Notes under the pieces: model-generated
Told to the model about the DNA's origin: nothing
Database searches by the model: none
What the model saw: the letters and a program-made list of their open reading frames with translations, nothing else
Translations under genes and position numbers: made by a program
In this document: positions 17,601 through 28,703 of the stretch, piece by piece
Position numbering within the stretch: position 1 is the stretch's first letter
How the letters are laid out: every line of letters begins with the position of its first letter
NCBI RefSeq assembly: GCF_000378125.1
Contig: NZ_KB899244.1
Span: 248,001-312,000 of the forward strand
Length of the DNA stretch: 64,000 bases
Direction: 5' to 3'
Origin: Rudaea cellulosilytica DSM 22992
GTDB lineage: Bacteria; Pseudomonadota; Gammaproteobacteria; Xanthomonadales; Rhodanobacteraceae

Positions 17601-17873
17601 TTAGTTTAGAGCATCTTTCAGAGCTTTGCCAGCCTTGAACGACGGATTCTTCGAGGCCTTGATCTTGATCGTCGCACCCGTGCGCGGGTTGCGGCCGGTG
17701 CGCGCGGCGCGCTTGCGCGCCAGGAAGGTGCCGAAGCCGACGAGCGCGACGCTATCGCCCTTCTTCAACGTCTTCGTGATCACCTCGATGACGGCTTCGA
17801 TGGCACGACCAGCATCGGCCTTGGTCAGTTCGGCCGATTCGGCCACCGCGGTAACGAATTCACTTTTATTCAT
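17601..17873 (-). CDS. hupB: DNA-binding protein HU-beta
   Basis: A 90-aa histone-like nucleoid protein. The dimerization helices are followed by [18 protein letters not shown], the DNA-gripping beta arm with the conserved R-x-G-R-N-P tip. HU dimers bend DNA and support replication and repair. The ATG at 17873 has GGGAG 11 nt upstream. It lies downstream of lon in the classical lon-hupB-ppiD order, but with a 315-bp gap and its own promoter. Confidence 0.98.
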   Translation of the reverse strand: MNKSEFVTAVAESAELTKADAGRAIEAVIEVITKTLKKGDSVALVGFGTFLARKRAARTGRNPRTGATIKIKASKNPSFKAGKALKDALN

Positions 17874-18188
17874 TTCATGTATCTCCCGGAAGGAATTGGC
17901 GAGCGCTCGCCGTTAGGTAATCGAAATCATACGAAGCATCCGCAGGCATCGGCGTTCGCGCTTGCTCGCCTCGTCACCCCGCATCTTCAGAGTCACATCC
18001 GGAAGGACTTTCCGTGAAGTGCGGCGCGAACTTTATACCAGCCCTCCCAACCCCGCGCAACATCAATTGCAATGCGCCCTGCAGCGATTTTCGCGGTGTC
18101 GGCAAACTCGCCGATTTTGTGCAAGGCGGCTTGACATGCTGGTCAGTAATTTGCATGCCGGCGCATCGCACCGGCATGCATTCATGCA
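17874..18188. other. lon-hupB intergenic region
   Basis: This 315-bp gap holds the hupB promoter and a long leader with a perfect 14-bp palindrome (GGCGAGCGCTCGCC, 17898-17911) 25 nt before the start codon. Next to lon lies a 10-bp stem (18152-18161 with 18171-18180, 9-nt loop) that probably ends the lon transcript, although it lacks a T-tract. I see no gene. Confidence 0.6.
18032..18060 (-). promoter_or_regulatory. Candidate hupB promoter
   Basis: On the minus strand TTGCGC (complement of 18055-18060) and TATAAA (complement of 18032-18037) are separated by exactly 17 nt. Transcription would start near 18025, leaving a leader of about 150 nt before hupB. Confidence 0.6.
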
Positions 18189-20672
<2,484 letters not shown>

Positions 20673-20979
20673 TAGGATTTCCTGAATGCTTTGCTCGTCC
20701 GCGCGGCCCTGCTCGCCTCGGCGCTGCGCCGGACAAGGTGAGGGTGACGCGGTATGACTATCACGTCAAGTGTGGACAATCGAGTAGTTTGCAAGCGTTG
20801 CGCGGCAAATCTCGCGCGCATCGTGCGAGCTGAATGCGCAGGAAACGAATCCGAAGCCGACTCGTCACGGGCAAAAACGACAAAGGACGCGAAAAGGGGT
20901 TTCGACCCCCATTTCGCGTCCTTCTATGCAGAACTTAGAACTTGTCGACGATCCAGCGCCCACGGAAGGGCGCACAGCC
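20673..20979. other. recA-lon intergenic region
   Basis: This 307-bp gap contains the recA terminator (20883-20923) and the lon leader. I could not place a convincing sigma70 or sigma32 promoter for lon here; a CTTGAC sequence near 20770 lacks a matching -10. No gene is visible, and recX, often found after recA, is absent. Confidence 0.6.
20883..20923 (-). terminator. Intrinsic terminator of recA
   Basis: A long hairpin: outer 12-bp stem (20883-20894 with 20912-20923) and inner GGGGT/ACCCC stem around a TTCG loop. On the minus strand it is followed by TTTGTCGTTTTTG. Confidence 0.85.
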
Positions 20980-22017
20980 TCAGACTTCTTCGAGCTCCTC
21001 GGCCTGCGCGGCAGGAGCACCCGCCTTCGGCGCCAGCGCCACACGCAGTTTTTCCTCGATTTCCTTGGCCGCGGTCGGATTGTCCTTGAGATACTGGCGC
21101 GCGTTGTCCTTGCCCTGACCGATGCGCTCGCCGCCGTAGCTGTACCAGGCGCCGGATTTCTCCACGATCTTGTGGTCCGAGCCCATGTCGATCAGCTCGC
21201 CCTCGCGACTGATGCCCTCGCCGTAGAGGATTTCGGTGACGATCTGCTTGAACGGCGGCGCCAGCTTGTTCTTGACCACCTTGATCTTGGTCTGGTTGCC
21301 GACGATCTCGTCGCCCTTCTTGACCGCGCCGATGCGGCGGATATCCAGGCGCACCGAGGCATAGAACTTGAGCGCGTTGCCGCCAGTCGTGGTCTCCGGG
21401 CTCTGGCCCGGCATCATCACGCCGATCTTCATGCGCAGTTGGTTGATGAAGATGACCATCGTGTTCGAGCGCTTGATGTTGCCGGTCAGCTTGCGCAGTG
21501 CCTGCGACATCAGGCGCGCCTGCAAGCCGGGCAACTGATCGCCCATCTCGCCTTCGATTTCCGCGCGAGGTGTGAGCGCGGCGACCGAATCGATCACCAC
21601 CACATCGACCGCGCTCGAGCGCACGAGCATGTCGGCGATTTCCAGCGCCTGTTCTCCGGTATCGGGTTGCGAGAGCAGCAGGTCGTCGACCTTAACGCCA
21701 AGTTTTTCCGCATACACCGGATCGAGCGCGTGTTCCGCGTCGATGAACGCACATGAGCCACCAAGCTTTTGTGCCTGCGCGATCACCTGCAAGGTCAGCG
21801 TGGTCTTGCCCGAGGATTCCGGGCCGTAGATTTCGACGACGCGACCACGCGGCAGACCGCCGATGCCGAGCGCGATGTCGAGCATGAGCGAGCCGGTCGG
21901 AATCGTCTCGATCGCCTCGACGGCGCGGTCGCCCATGCGCATGACGGCACCCTTGCCGAACTGCTTTTCGATCTGGCCGAGTGCGGCGGAGAGCGCCTTG
22001 CGCTTGTTGTCGTCCAT
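20980..22017 (-). CDS. recA: Recombinase RecA
   Basis: A 345-aa RecA that forms filaments on single-stranded DNA, drives strand exchange and triggers LexA cleavage. Walker A GPESSGKT is at residues 65-72; the L1/L2 DNA-binding loops lie around [11 protein letters not shown] and [23 protein letters not shown]. The acidic C-terminal tail (EELEEV) is typical. The ATG at 22017 has a GAGGTAA site. A GGATAATT box lies upstream on the minus strand, but I found no LexA operator of the E. coli or Xanthomonas type. Confidence 0.99.
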   Translation of the reverse strand: MDDNKRKALSAALGQIEKQFGKGAVMRMGDRAVEAIETIPTGSLMLDIALGIGGLPRGRVVEIYGPESSGKTTLTLQVIAQAQKLGGSCAFIDAEHALDPVYAEKLGVKVDDLLLSQPDTGEQALEIADMLVRSSAVDVVVIDSVAALTPRAEIEGEMGDQLPGLQARLMSQALRKLTGNIKRSNTMVIFINQLRMKIGVMMPGQSPETTTGGNALKFYASVRLDIRRIGAVKKGDEIVGNQTKIKVVKNKLAPPFKQIVTEILYGEGISREGELIDMGSDHKIVEKSGAWYSYGGERIGQGKDNARQYLKDNPTAAKEIEEKLRVALAPKAGAPAAQAEELEEV

Positions 22018-22133
22018 TGCGGATTACCTCGAAGTGAAAGTTGAACGGGATCGTGCGTTGCACCGATCTCACGGATTGCGACGTCGCGAATTATCCCACA
22101 GCCGCCCGAACCTGGTATGCCGAAATCGGCGCG

Positions 22134-22664
22134 TCAGCGTGTAAGAATTTTCACTATTCCACGCAATGCTGCGGCGGCGGTCTGGCGACGCACCGCTTCC
22201 CGATCTCCGTCGAAACGGAAACCCTCGACAAGGGCGTCGCTGCCGCGGCGCTGCCAGCCGATCCAGACGGTACCGACCGGTTTGTCTCGCGTACCGCCCG
22301 TCGGCCCCGCGATGCCAGTCACCGCGACAGCTATAGCCGTGTCGAAACGGTTCAGCGCACCTGCCACCATCTCGATCGCGGTTTCCCGACTGACGGCGCC
22401 GTGCCGATCGAGTGTGGCGGATCCCACACCGAGCAATTTCTGCTTCAGCGAATTGCTGTACGTGACCGCGCCGCCTTCGAACCAGGCCGAAGAGCCTGCG
22501 ATATCCGTCAATAACTTGGCGATCCACCCTCCCGTGCAGGATTCCGCCGTCGCCAGCGTCTCCCCGCGCTGAACTAGCAGGTCGGCGACACGCAGCGCTG
22601 CATCCGCAAGGCCGCGATCGCTTTCCTCTTGGGCCTGATCGGGAGATGAATAGCCCTGCGCCAT
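22134..22664 (-). CDS. pncC: Nicotinamide-nucleotide amidohydrolase PncC (CinA C-terminal family)
   Basis: A 176-aa protein consisting only of the CinA C-terminal domain. It hydrolyses NMN to nicotinate mononucleotide and ammonia in NAD recycling. Conserved segments are TAESCTGGWIAK (Ser42 near the active site), FEGGAVTYSNSLKQKLLGV and VTGIAGPTGGT. The ATG at 22664 gives the length of E. coli PncC with a short extra N-terminal tail; a longer in-frame extension has no support. It is immediately upstream of recA on the same strand, as cinA often is. Confidence 0.93.
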   Translation of the reverse strand: MAQGYSSPDQAQEESDRGLADAALRVADLLVQRGETLATAESCTGGWIAKLLTDIAGSSAWFEGGAVTYSNSLKQKLLGVGSATLDRHGAVSRETAIEMVAGALNRFDTAIAVAVTGIAGPTGGTRDKPVGTVWIGWQRRGSDALVEGFRFDGDREAVRRQTAAAALRGIVKILTR

Positions 22665-22818
22665 GACCGTCGTTCCGAGAAATTTCGCTACCGTTCTAAC
22701 CCATTCCTGAACGCATGGCAAAGCGCTTATCCGCAGTGGCCATCCGACGGCCGCCGGCATGCTTGCAGACAGGTATGTCACGTTATGATCGGCCGACATA
22801 CAGCAAGGGAAAACGACC

Positions 22819-24384
22819 ATGGCGATCGCCTCCGAACGCCGCTTTCCGGTATTGCTGATGCTTTGCCTTGCTTTCTCGGCGTGTTCGACGCTGCGCACCG
22901 ACGGCATCAAATCGCCGTCGCAAGCACTACCGGCCTCTTTCGATACAGCCCCTGGCCGTTATATTCACGGCGAACTCGCCGCGCACCCGAATCAATCCGG
23001 TTTTCGCCTCGTGACGATGGGGCCAAATGCGCTCCTGAGTCGCGTGGTATTGACCGACCACGCCGCCAGCTCGATAGATCTGCAGTACTACATCTTCGAG
23101 AATGACGCGACCGGAAAACTGGTCGCCCAGCATCTTCTCGCCGCCGCCGACCGCGGCGTGCGCGTGCGTCTTCTCGTCGACGACATCAACAGCGACGGCA
23201 AGGATCGGCTGCTCGCCGCATTGGATGCCCACGAGAAAATCGAAGTGCGCGTGTTCAATCCGTTCCGCACGCGTTCTCCTTCGTTGCCTTCGAGAATCGC
23301 CCAGTTCCTGCTCGAAGGCTCGCGCCTGAATCGGCGCATGCACAACAAATCGTTCATCGTCGACGGCAACGTCGCCGTGGTCGGCGGCCGCAATATTGGC
23401 GATCCGTATTTCGGCGCCGGCGACAACGCCAATTTCCGCGATCTCGATCTCATCGCGATCGGGCCCGTGGTCAACGAGGCCGCACGCGCGTTCGACGATT
23501 ACTGGAACAGCGATTCCGCATACCCCGTAACGGCATTTCGCGACATGCATGCCAGCGCAGCCGACCTCGCCCGTATGCGCACGACGCTGGCGCACGACGC
23601 GCGGCAATTTGCTCAATCGGATTATGCGCAGGCGGCACTCGACGCGCTGCCGGACGGCGGCCCGACCGCCGATCGTTTCGGAAACTGGTTCTGGGGTCAG
23701 GCCGAACTCGTCGCCGATGCCCCGGAAAAAGTCGAAATACATCGAGACGTCCCGAGCATGCGGATCGGCCCCAAGGTCAAAACGATCCTCGATGCGGCTA
23801 ATCGGCAAGTCTTGTTGATCACGCCATATTTCGTGCCTGGCGACAGTGGCGTGCACTATCTCGCATCGCTGACGCAACGCGGCGTCCGCGTGGATGTACT
23901 CACCAACTCGCTCGCCTCGAACGACGAGACCGCGGCCCAGGCCGGCTACACCAACCATCGCCAGGCGCTGCTTGCCGCCGGCGTGCATCTGTTCGAAATG
24001 CGTCCGTCGGCAACAACGGGCAGTCCTGAGATCACCGTTCGCGGAAAATCCGCCGGAGCCAGCCTGCATGCCAAAGCCGCGGTCGTGGACGATCGCTACG
24101 CCTTCGTCGGCTCGATGAACATGGATCAGCGCTCCAAGTTGCTCAACACGGAGATGGGCGTGATCGTCGACTGTCCGGATCTCGCCGCGGCGATCGCTAA
24201 AATGTTCGCGACGGCCTCCTCGCCGGCTAACGCATATCGCGTGGACTTGCAGTCCGGCCACGCGACCTGGACGACCGAGGTGGACGGTCAACCCAAGGTA
24301 TTTACCAACGAGCCCGATTCGACCTGGCAGCGCAGATTCATTCTGCACGTTCTGCGCGTGCTGCCGATCGAAGGCTTGCTATAG
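22819..24384 (+). CDS. Phospholipase D-family lipoprotein (ClsC/YmdC-like)
   Basis: A 521-aa protein with two HKD motifs: H175-x-K177-x4-D182 (HNKSFIVD) and H417-x-K419-x4-D424 (HAKAAVVD). Such paired motifs form one active site for phosphatidyl transfer, as in cardiolipin synthases. The N-terminus is a lipoprotein signal with lipobox LAFSAC (Cys22), which would place it on the periplasmic side, as seen in YmdC-like lipoproteins but not in ClsA. No membrane helices follow. The ATG at 22819 has AAGGGA upstream. It is divergent from pncC. Cardiolipin synthesis is an inference from the family; hydrolysis is possible. Confidence 0.85.
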   Translation: MAIASERRFPVLLMLCLAFSACSTLRTDGIKSPSQALPASFDTAPGRYIHGELAAHPNQSGFRLVTMGPNALLSRVVLTDHAASSIDLQYYIFENDATGKLVAQHLLAAADRGVRVRLLVDDINSDGKDRLLAALDAHEKIEVRVFNPFRTRSPSLPSRIAQFLLEGSRLNRRMHNKSFIVDGNVAVVGGRNIGDPYFGAGDNANFRDLDLIAIGPVVNEAARAFDDYWNSDSAYPVTAFRDMHASAADLARMRTTLAHDARQFAQSDYAQAALDALPDGGPTADRFGNWFWGQAELVADAPEKVEIHRDVPSMRIGPKVKTILDAANRQVLLITPYFVPGDSGVHYLASLTQRGVRVDVLTNSLASNDETAAQAGYTNHRQALLAAGVHLFEMRPSATTGSPEITVRGKSAGASLHAKAAVVDDRYAFVGSMNMDQRSKLLNTEMGVIVDCPDLAAAIAKMFATASSPANAYRVDLQSGHATWTTEVDGQPKVFTNEPDSTWQRRFILHVLRVLPIEGLL

Positions 24385-24509
24385 CCGAACCGATCAGACC
24401 TGCTGTCCAGATAGCAACAGCGGACCCCGCCGAGGTCTCCACGACGCTTCGGCAGACTCGGTTAGAATCGCGGCAGCGAACGTTACGTCGCGATTCCCAA
24501 CCGAGCCTG

Positions 24510-27131
24510 ATGACCCGCGACGACCTCGCCCAGCACACCCCGTTGATGCGCCAATATTTCGCTGCGAAGGCGGAGTATCCGGACACGCTCGTGCTGTTCC
24601 GCATGGGCGATTTCTACGAACTGTTCTACGACGATGCGCGCAAGGCCGCGCGCCTGCTCGACATCACCTTGACCCAGCGCGGCGCCTCGGCCGGCGCGCC
24701 GATTCCGATGGCCGGCGTGCCGTTCCACGCGGTTGAAGGCTATCTCGCCAAGTTGATCAAGCTCGGCGAATCGGTCGCGATCTGCGAGCAGATCGGCGAT
24801 CCAGCGCTGGCGAAGGGCCTCGTCGAGCGCAAGGTCGTGCGCGTGGTCACGCCGGGCACGGTAACCGACGAGGCATTGCTCGAGGAACGGCGCGATAATC
24901 TGCTGCTCGCGATCGCGGCCGGCAAGACGGCGTATGGCCTCGCTTGGGTCGATCTTGCCAGCGGACGCTTCCTGCTCAGTGAAGCGGCGAACGCCGAACA
25001 ACTCGCCTCGGAACTCGCACGCTTGGCGCCCGCGGAAACGCTGGTCAGCGAAGATGTCGCCTGGCCAACATTCGTTTCCGCCCTGCCCGGCCTGCGCAAA
25101 CGCGCGCCGTGGCATTTCGACACCGAGACCGCGCAACGCCAGCTCAACAAGTTTTTCGGCACGCGCGACTTGTCCGGCTTCGGTGTCGAAGCGATGCCGC
25201 TTGCGATCGCCGCGGCCGGCGCACTGCTCGGCTATGTCAGCGAGACGCAGAAGTCCGCGCTGCCACATCTTTCCGGTCTCGCTTCGGAAAACCCCGAGGA
25301 GACGATCGCACTCGACGCGGCGACGCGGCGCAACCTCGAACTCGATACGCATCCGAGCGGCCGCCACGAACACACGCTGCTCGGCGTGCTCGATGCGACG
25401 ATCACGCCGATGGGCGCACGCACGCTGCGCCGCTGGCTGCACCGGCCGCTGCGCGATCGCGACGTGCTGCGCCGCCGCTACCAGGCGATCGAGAGTTTGA
25501 TCGAACAACATCGCTGCGATGGCCTGCGCGAGGTGCTGCGCGGCATCGGCGACCTCGAGCGCATCCTCGCCCGCGTAGCCTTGCGTTCGGCGCGGCCGCG
25601 CGATTTGTCCACGTTGCGCGATGGCCTGCTGGCCACACCGGGTTTATTTGATGCGCTCGTCCATGATCGCGAAGATCAAAAAGCGGCCGTGCATGGCCGC
25701 ACTTCTCGATTGATTGATTCTCCGCTGCTTCGCTCCCTGCTCGACCAACTCGGCGAGCACGCCGACACCGCGCAGCACCTCGCCCGCGCCGTACTCGAAC
25801 AACCGCCCGCGCTGCTGCGCGACGGCGGCGTGATCGCAGCCGGCTACGATGCCGAACTCGACGAACTGCGCACGCTATCGACCAACGCGAATCAGTTCCT
25901 GATCGATCTCGAAGAGCGCGAGAAAGCCGCTACCGGCATCCCGACGCTCAAGGTCGGCTACAACAGCGTGCACGGCTACTACATCGAGATCAGCAAAGGC
26001 CAAGCAGACAAGGCACCGACGCACTACACGCGCCGGCAGACGCTCAAGGGCGCCGAGCGCTATATCACCGAGGAGCTGAAATCGTTCGAAGACAAGGTGC
26101 TGTCCGCACGCGAGCGTGCGCTGATGCGCGAACGTGCGCTGTACGAGGCGCTGCTCGACTTTCTGATCGAACGCCTTGGCGCACTGAAGCAGGCCGCTGC
26201 CGCGGTCGCCGAACTCGACGTACTCGCCGCGCTCGCCGAGCGCGCCGATTCTTTGAATTGGCGCGCACCGAAATTGGTCGAATCCGAAGGAATTCACATC
26301 GTGCGCGGCCGCCACCCGGTCGTCGAGCAGGTGCGCAGCGAACCGTTCGAGCCGAACGATCTCGTCTTCGACGACGCACGCCGCATGCTGATCATCACCG
26401 GACCGAACATGGGCGGCAAGTCCACGTACATGCGCCAGAACGCGCTGATCGTGCTGCTCGCGCATATCGGCAGCTTCGTACCCGCCGACGCTGCGACGAT
26501 CGGCAGCATCGACCGCATCTTCACGCGCATCGGTGCGGGCGACGATCTTTCACGCGGCCAGTCGACCTTCATGGTCGAGATGAGCGAGACGGCGAACATT
26601 CTGCACAACGCGACCAAGCACAGCCTCGTGCTCATGGACGAAGTCGGCCGCGGTACCTCGACCTACGATGGCCTCGCTCTTGCCCAGGCATGCGCGGTGC
26701 AACTCGCGACGAAGAACCATGCGTTCACCTTGTTCGCGACGCACTACTTCGAGCTGACCGAACTGGCGGCGCAGTATCCCGGTATCGCCAACGTGCATCT
26801 CGACGCAGTCGAGTACGATGACCAACTTGTCTTCATGCACGCGGTCAAAGAAGGCCCGGCGAGCCGCAGCTTCGGCCTGCACGTCGCCGCTCTGGCCGGC
26901 GTGCCGAAGGCAGTGATCGCCGATGCGCGCAAACATCTGGCAGCGCTGGAGCATGGCGCGCGACGCTCCTCCGCTCACTACCCCGCGGAAAGAGAATCCT
27001 CGCCGCAGCTCGGTCTGTTCGAACTTGCCAAGCCCAGCGCGGTCGAAGACGCGCTGCGCGAGGTCGATGCGGACGCATTGACGCCGCGCGCGGCGCTGGA
27101 TTTGCTCTATCGCCTGAAAGCACTGATGTAA
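24510..27131 (+). CDS. mutS: DNA mismatch repair protein MutS
   Basis: An 873-aa MutS. The mismatch-binding domain has the Phe-x-Glu motif in [11 protein letters not shown]; the ATPase has Walker [10 protein letters not shown] (631-639), Walker B with [16 protein letters not shown], and the HYFELTEL segment. The C-terminal dimerization tail is present. An unusual stretch of about 18 residues (around 385-403, [12 protein letters not shown]...) in the lever region is encoded by a terminator-like DNA hairpin (25683-25688 with 25695-25700). The ATG at 24510 matches the family N-terminus; a TAGAAT -10-like box lies at 24463-24468. Confidence 0.98.
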   Translation: MTRDDLAQHTPLMRQYFAAKAEYPDTLVLFRMGDFYELFYDDARKAARLLDITLTQRGASAGAPIPMAGVPFHAVEGYLAKLIKLGESVAICEQIGDPALAKGLVERKVVRVVTPGTVTDEALLEERRDNLLLAIAAGKTAYGLAWVDLASGRFLLSEAANAEQLASELARLAPAETLVSEDVAWPTFVSALPGLRKRAPWHFDTETAQRQLNKFFGTRDLSGFGVEAMPLAIAAAGALLGYVSETQKSALPHLSGLASENPEETIALDAATRRNLELDTHPSGRHEHTLLGVLDATITPMGARTLRRWLHRPLRDRDVLRRRYQAIESLIEQHRCDGLREVLRGIGDLERILARVALRSARPRDLSTLRDGLLATPGLFDALVHDREDQKAAVHGRTSRLIDSPLLRSLLDQLGEHADTAQHLARAVLEQPPALLRDGGVIAAGYDAELDELRTLSTNANQFLIDLEEREKAATGIPTLKVGYNSVHGYYIEISKGQADKAPTHYTRRQTLKGAERYITEELKSFEDKVLSARERALMRERALYEALLDFLIERLGALKQAAAAVAELDVLAALAERADSLNWRAPKLVESEGIHIVRGRHPVVEQVRSEPFEPNDLVFDDARRMLIITGPNMGGKSTYMRQNALIVLLAHIGSFVPADAATIGSIDRIFTRIGAGDDLSRGQSTFMVEMSETANILHNATKHSLVLMDEVGRGTSTYDGLALAQACAVQLATKNHAFTLFATHYFELTELAAQYPGIANVHLDAVEYDDQLVFMHAVKEGPASRSFGLHVAALAGVPKAVIADARKHLAALEHGARRSSAHYPAERESSPQLGLFELAKPSAVEDALREVDADALTPRAALDLLYRLKALM

Positions 27132-27164
27132 CTAGAATTCGCCAGCCCTATTCGGAACCCATCC

Positions 27165-28535
27165 ATGCGCCGTTTTCTCGTCATCGTCCTGTTGCTGCTC
27201 GTGGCCGCCGCAGCGGCGGTGTTTTTTCTGCCGGCCAGTATCGGCTACAAGTACCTGATGAAGCCGTCGAAGACGGTGACGCTGTCCGACCTGTCCGGCA
27301 CGATCTGGAACGGACACGCCGGCAGCATTGCCGTGCACGAGCGCCCACTAGGGCAAGTCGACTGGCACCTGCACTTCAAGCCGCTGCTCGAAAGCCGACG
27401 CGTCGCCGACTTCGCGATCACCGGCGACACGCTCAAGGCGTCGGGCACGCTCGACCGCTCGCCGGCCGGCAACCGCTTCGACAATCTGACCTTCAGTGTT
27501 CCCGCGAGCGCGGCAGCGGACATGTTGCACATCCAGGGCAAGGCCGAGGGCGACATCGACGGCAGCGCCGCAAGCCTCACCCTGCTCGACGGCTGGCCGA
27601 CGCTGCTGCGCGAGGGCAAGGCGCGCTGGATCAAGGCCAAGCTCGCCGATACCGACCTCGGCACGGTCGAGGCGGCATTCGACACGACCGAGGACGGCAA
27701 AGTCACTGGCACGCTGAAGAACAGCGGCGGCGCGGCGCAGTTCAATGGTGCGATCAAGCTCGCGCCGACGCGCGACGCGGAATTGAACGACCTCGCGTAT
27801 AAGCTACCCGCGCAACTCATGGCGACGATCCTGCGCCTGCCGAACGTGACGCTCACCGGCGACATCGAGGGCAAGCTCGCCCACTTCGCCGTGCGCAACG
27901 GCACGCCTGCCGAGGCGCGCGGCGATCTGCACTGGAACAACGCGGCAACCCAGTCGGTCTCGCACGACCTGCTCGGCAATGTCGAGGCGACGTTCGACAC
28001 CGCGCCTGACGGCGGCATCGGCGGCACTTTGAAGAACGATGCCGGCTCGGCGCACCTGTCGGCAAAATGGAAGCTCGGCGCCGCGCGCGCACTCGACCTG
28101 AGTGACGCCCAGCTCAAGTTCCCGGCCTCGCTGCTGACGCCGCTGATCCGTCTGCCCGGCATCGAAGTCAGCGGCGATGTCGACGGCAACTTCTCGCGCC
28201 TCAGCTTGCGCGACGGTCTCTGGCCGGCCGCGATCGCCGGCAAGCTCGTCTGGCACGGCATTACCGTGTCCGGCGCGCGCCAGGCGACACTCGGCGACAT
28301 GGAATGGAATCTCGGCACCGATCCGGACGGCAGCATCATCGGCGTGCTCAACGACCTCGGCGGCCCGTTGCAGATCAACGGCACCTTCAAGGCGACGAAG
28401 ACAGCCTACGACGCGGCCGCACAGCTCTCCTCGCGCGGCGATCCGACGATCCGCAGCGCGCTGCAAAAGGTCGGCACGCCGCAGCCGGATGGCTCGACGA
28501 TCGTCCAGGCCAAGGGCGAGTTCGGCAAGAAATAA
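27165..28535 (+). CDS. gspN: Type II secretion system protein N-like (GspN), enlarged by tandem repeats
   Basis: A 456-aa protein with one N-terminal membrane helix (about residues 4-23) and a large periplasmic part. The first segment (LSDLSGTIWNGHAG) is typical of GspN. It then holds three related units of about 105 residues starting near 142, 246 and 351; each carries a T-x-D-G-x-x-x-G-T-L-K-N-like motif, and the first two share LxRLPxxxxxGDxxGxxxxxxxRxG. Usual GspN proteins are near 250 residues, so this one is almost doubled. No other gsp genes are in the window. The fold resembles AsmA/DUF748-type repeats too, so the GspN call is moderate. A strong terminator follows. Confidence 0.65.
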   Translation: MRRFLVIVLLLLVAAAAAVFFLPASIGYKYLMKPSKTVTLSDLSGTIWNGHAGSIAVHERPLGQVDWHLHFKPLLESRRVADFAITGDTLKASGTLDRSPAGNRFDNLTFSVPASAAADMLHIQGKAEGDIDGSAASLTLLDGWPTLLREGKARWIKAKLADTDLGTVEAAFDTTEDGKVTGTLKNSGGAAQFNGAIKLAPTRDAELNDLAYKLPAQLMATILRLPNVTLTGDIEGKLAHFAVRNGTPAEARGDLHWNNAATQSVSHDLLGNVEATFDTAPDGGIGGTLKNDAGSAHLSAKWKLGAARALDLSDAQLKFPASLLTPLIRLPGIEVSGDVDGNFSRLSLRDGLWPAAIAGKLVWHGITVSGARQATLGDMEWNLGTDPDGSIIGVLNDLGGPLQINGTFKATKTAYDAAAQLSSRGDPTIRSALQKVGTPQPDGSTIVQAKGEFGKK

Positions 28536-28620
28536 GCGTATGCGCGCGGCGACTTTTGGTCGCGCTCACTCGGCCCTGCGAGCCGCAGGGACCAAAAGGA
28601 CAAAGTCGAGTTCGCAACCT

Positions 28621-28645
28621 TCCGGGCTGCGCCCGAATTTTTTTC
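28621..28645 (+). terminator. Terminator after the gspN-like gene
   Basis: CGGGC/GCCCG stem (28623-28627 with 28631-28635) followed by AATTTTTTTCG. A second hairpin just upstream pairs 28553-28561 with 28590-28598 and encloses a nested CCTGCG stem. Confidence 0.75.
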
Positions 28646-28646
28646 G

Positions 28647-28674
28647 TTGCACCGCAGCAAATTTTTGCTATCTT
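28647..28674 (+). promoter_or_regulatory. Candidate promoter of the transglutaminase/ATP-grasp operon
   Basis: TTGCAC (28647-28652) and TATCTT (28669-28674) are 16 nt apart, right after the gspN terminator and about 30 nt before the DUF2126 gene. The match is modest. Confidence 0.35.
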
Positions 28675-28703
28675 GACGGCGTGTCGAATCCGCGGGGTTG
28701 AGC

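Noticed and set aside
20750-20790. Sigma32 promoter for lon (CTTGAC)
   Set aside because: No CCCCAT-like -10 at 13-17 nt.
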